A stretch of DNA of 64,000 bases. Source: Liriodendron chinense (taxonomy: Eukaryota; Streptophyta; Magnoliopsida; Magnoliales; Magnoliaceae). Position 1 is the first letter of the stretch, and every line of letters begins with the position of its first letter. The translations under genes and the position numbers were made by a program. Shown here piece by piece: positions 60,694 to 64,000 of the stretch. The stretch is taken from assembly GCA_003013855.2 (NCBI GenBank), contig ML058408.1:1116001-1180000 (forward strand), written 5' to 3'. The notes under the pieces were generated by a model. The model saw only the letters and a list, made by a program, of their open reading frames with translations. It was not told where the DNA came from and made no database searches.

Positions 60694-61228
60694 GCCCTTC
60701 ATTTTTGCTTAAGGCATCCTCTCGGATTTTCACCACATCCCAAGTATTTAATATTATATGCCCCTTGACAACTATGCCATCTTGCCCTCAACACCATTTT
60801 GGATTTTCAGTGGGACCACTATATGTCCGTTGTTTTTACTCAAGGTGCCCTTTTTCAGATTTTCACATTGCCCATTTTACTTTGGACATACTTTTTTTTC
60901 CTCTTTTTTAGTGTTGCTGTCGATGACGAGATTTCCTTCATTATCGGCCGAATGATGTCTCTAAGGGAGTGGAGGTCCTTGAACAGCAGAATCTAAGGCT
61001 TTAAACCAATTTGAGAAGCTTTATAGTGAGGATGAGGGGTCTGTCCCTAAGGGCAATTTTTATCATTTTATCTTCTTTCTTTTTTCTTTTTTCTTTTTTT
61101 GTATGCCCTTATTATGCTATGGAGCTTGGTCTTTTTTTTTTTTTTTCTTTTCGCTTTCTTTCTTTTCTCATTTTTTTTAACCTAGAGGCATGTTTTGGGG
61201 TAAGGATGAAATTTCTCATTTTGGTCAC
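60694..61228. other. non-coding stretch between the Tat element and the solo LTR
   Basis: A T-rich tract (61075-61165) dominates. No gene seen. Confidence 0.5.
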
Positions 61229-62761
61229 TGTTCACTTCCCTAAGTGTAGGGTTGCGATGTAGTAATAATTTCGGTAAGACCGAGGTCGATCCACAGGGAC
61301 TTATGTAGGAATTCACAAATACTTCCAATAGTTTTTATTGAAAAGCTAACAACCAGATTTTGAGAAGATTGATGTAAATAGTACTTTTAAACTAAACTGA
61401 AGATAACAATTAATAAAAAGGCATTAGGGGTTCAAGGATCCACTTGTAGCAATCCTTGATGCTCAATTCGTTGTGGTTTCTCACTTTCTCAACTAGAATC
61501 GAAATTAAGATCTATCTAGCCGGATGATAGAGCAGTTAAACCAAACAATCTGCCATATGTAAGATCCATGTATATGATTCACTCAATGCTAGCTAGGACG
61601 AGCATACTCAATTGCATAGGTTAGTCCCAACTCCAATAGACTAAATTCACAATCATAACCATCATTAAATACTGTCACAAGATAAAACTAGATCATGATT
61701 TGAACTTGATTCAAATCACATACGCAGTCCCACATACTACAGAATTCCAGAAAAATAGAACTTTTGTAGGAAGTTCCCACATGAAGATCATGAATCTAAA
61801 GCGTATTCTAATTCCTCAGATCATACAGGTCTAGATCAATTCACAACAATTAAGAACTCAAGCACTTCTTCCAAACATCTATGAGTCATCATAAGACTAA
61901 GAAAAACTACTTAGAACTTGAATTAAACTTCAAACCATTGTTCATAAACATGAAATCCAATCTTAAAACCAACTTAATCGAATTGAAACATCTTAGATTC
62001 ACTACAAACTTCACCTCTTAGCCCTAGCTAAGAGATTTAGCCGTTCATGATCCAAGGAAACATGAAACAAACTAAGGAAAATATAAAAACAGAAAACAAA
62101 CTAGAAGGAGTTGTGGAACTCCGAAATCCACTTCCGCCATCTCCCATCGTGCTTAATACATTCTAAGATGCCCTAAGAAGAGCCCCTAGGTGTCCTTTTA
62201 TAATGGGGAAGCTCCGCAACGTCGGAATCTTCCAGAATTTGCGTAAGGTTACGCAGTGCGCAGAGAAATCCAGAACAGAATAGGAAAGTCCGCTGTTTGA
62301 ACGCATGGCTGACCGGTCTGGACCGGTTGGACCTCTCTGTTTGACAGTCCAGAGTGTTGTTGGAGTTTTCCTGAGTTGATGGCCGACCGATCAAGACCGG
62401 TCGGACCAGATTGATTTTCTGTCCAGGGAGTTCTCAGAGGGCACCGACCTGTTGGCCGACCGGTTTTGACCGGTTAGACCAATTGGTCCCTTGTCCTATA
62501 TGCTTCATAGGGGCCTTGAACATTTTCTTCTTTTCCTTCTTTTCCTTCTTTTCTTTTCTCTCTCTTTCTTCTTTCTTCTTTGGTCCACCTTGGGCCTTCA
62601 TTCAAAGGGTCCTAATGTATCCTTTTTGGTTTCCAATTGGGTGAAGTCCACTCTCATTCCTGCAATCACAAAATCATGCATTAGATTAGTCTTTAAATCA
62701 TGAAACCCTGCTTAATGAGTGATGAATTGGGGTTAGAATATGCACAATTAAGAGCTCAACA
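61229..62761 (-). repeat. solo LTR (family A), inverted, target duplication GTAAC/GTGAC
   Basis: On the minus strand it starts TGTTGAGCTCTTAATTGTGC and ends GGGAAGTGAACA, matching 38590-40174 along its length. The flanks on the plus strand are GTCAC (61224-61228) and GTTAC (62762-62766), one mismatch. ACCGGTC words recur at 62306-62482, fewer than in the other copy. The TATAAAAGG counterpart lies near 62196-62204. Confidence 0.82.
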
Positions 62762-62766
62762 GTTAC

Positions 62767-63275
62767 TAACTTTGAACTGCTTTTTGCGATCGTGTCGGTT
62801 ACCGGTTATAGACCTTGACATAATCTGTATTGACTAGCTCAAGAAAATCTTCATCCCTTCAAGTTGGAAATGCAGGAAGCGCCTCCTAGAATAACTTCTC
62901 TGACAATTAGCTAGCTACACCGAGATGGATTTAAACTTGCCTACGAGATTGAGCAAGTGAGGGGTGTAAGACTCTTTTTATCACCGCGCCCCCTATGTTG
63001 AAGCTTTTTGTTTAAATTCGCTTGGCATGAGCTTCTCGTGATTTCATTTTATAGCCCTGAGAGTGACATAAATGTTGGTGTGGTTTTTTACCACACGGAA
63101 CATGTGCTAGTTTTGCTATGTGCGGGCGTGCCAGAACCGATGTGGGTCTGGTCCTGTCACGCCCTAAAACTCGGCACCTGAATACGAAGATTTTGATCCT
63201 GAGTTCTTGGGTGTGAACTTATTAAAATGCCTGCGTAGGAATGCCAAATGTGGGAAGTACTCCCACATGTGTCCT
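62767..63275. other. non-coding stretch between two LTRs
   Basis: No coding or repeat structure recognised in these 509 bp. Confidence 0.5.
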
Positions 63276-64000
63276 TGTTGAGCTCTGAATTGTGCATATT
63301 TATCCCAATTACATGCTACATTTACATAAATTATTATGTTTAAATGACTACCTTAGGCTCATTTTCATGATTGTAGGAAATTTATAGAGAATGGAGACTA
63401 ATTGCATATAATTAGACACTTGGAGGTCAAGCCATGCCAAGCCAAAGAGTATAAGGAAGAAGAAATTGAATAATAAAAGCTCAAAGACCATAAAATATGA
63501 AAAATCTCATTGTCAAACCGTCCTACTAGAGAGTTGGATTTTTTAAAAGCTTGTTGCACAGAACAGTTATCTGTTGGACTGTCCGACAACCGATGGCGGT
63601 GCATGAAAAGTTACGCAATTTTGAGGTGGTGCTCACTTTTTGTTATTTAAGGAGGTGTTTTCCACACTCCTAAGACATTCTAGGATGTAGGGAAAGTGAA
63701 GATCAAAGGCATGGAGGCTCCGACTTCCTCTACTTTTAGTTCTAGCTTATTATTATTATTATTTTTTCTTAGTTTTGTCTAGCTAATATCCTTTAGCTCG
63801 GGCTAAAAAATGATACTTCTAGTTTATTAATGATGTTCTACTTCGTTAAATTCAAATTTTGGTTTCATGATGAATAATTTATTGATTTTTTTAATAAAGA
63901 GATAATTTTAATTAATATTTTTGTAAGGGATTAATCTATAAAATTTATTGATTTATCATAGATTATGGGCACGATGAATACTTTGAATTCCCTACGATCA
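63276..64000 (+). repeat. diverged family A LTR, cut by the window end
   Basis: It starts TGTTGAGCTCTGAATTGTGC. It keeps the order of landmarks seen at 38590: 'ttcatgattgtagga', a TTATTTAAGG TATA-like box near 63640, then 'ttagctcgggctaaa'. The sequence differs a lot from the other two, so it is another subfamily, and the ACCGGTC cluster is absent. Confidence 0.6.

Noticed and set aside
1..64000. CRISPR arrays, bacterial operons, rRNA or intact tRNA genes
   Set aside because: None seen. The repeats here are satellites, microsatellites or transposon ends, and the coding logic is plant nuclear.

Overview
This window is flowering-plant nuclear DNA from a repeat-rich genome. The evidence is GT-AG spliced exons of a plant-type glycoside hydrolase family 95 gene, Ty3/gypsy chromovirus and Tat-lineage LTR retrotransposons, Ty1/copia elements, L1- and RTE-type LINEs, tRNA-derived SINEs, hAT and PIF/Harbinger MITEs, and long (TA)n and (CT)n tracts. 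The very long TE-filled introns would suit a magnoliid or another large angiosperm genome, but that is inference.

The one host gene lies on the minus strand from 46675 (start codon) down to 6894, where the window still lacks its last exons. It encodes an alpha-L-fucosidase 2-like GH95 enzyme (FUC95A/AXY8 type). Eight exons could be placed, all with GT-AG junctions and a continuous frame of about 697 residues. They spread over 39.8 kb because seven complete introns (115 bp to 14.8 kb) hold nested transposons. A TATA box on the minus strand lies about 70 bp upstream of the ATG.

Layout by position. 1-5807: decayed chromovirus (+), in the open last intron. 5.8-17.2 kb: LINE and SINE remnants, microsatellites, a GGATG minisatellite split by a hAT MITE, and a 965 bp hAT element. 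17.7-19.2 kb: internally deleted copia element with a perfect target duplication. 21.3-26.8 kb: LINE pieces and a solo LTR. 28.5-29.2 kb: PIF-type MITE. 32.4-36.9 kb: second chromovirus, truncated. 37-37.7 kb: second PIF-type MITE. 37.9-41.2 kb: minus-strand copia remnant with ~75 bp LTRs, a TRIM-like derivative and a nested 1.6 kb solo LTR. 41.2-43.3 kb: LINE and SINE pieces. 44.4-46 kb: a ~160 bp tandem array invaded twice by hAT MITEs. 46.8-49.8 kb: gene-poor upstream DNA.

49822-60688 is a complete, young Tat-lineage Ty3/gypsy element: 923 bp LTRs with 7 differences, a GATCT target duplication, gag-pol with dual RNase H, and an antisense three-exon gene between pol and the 3' LTR. The antisense gene is open from end to end (702 codons) with its own TATA box, whereas gag-pol carries several stops and frameshifts. 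This convergent gene is the most interesting object here. It belongs to the known class of extra antisense ORFs in Tat elements (Transposase_28, 'putative gypsy type transposon' family), so it is a striking intact example rather than certainly new.

The right end (61.2-64 kb) holds two further members of the LTR family seen at 38.6-40.2 kb. Coordinates of splice sites, LTR ends and target duplications were read by eye; no alignment or database search was run.
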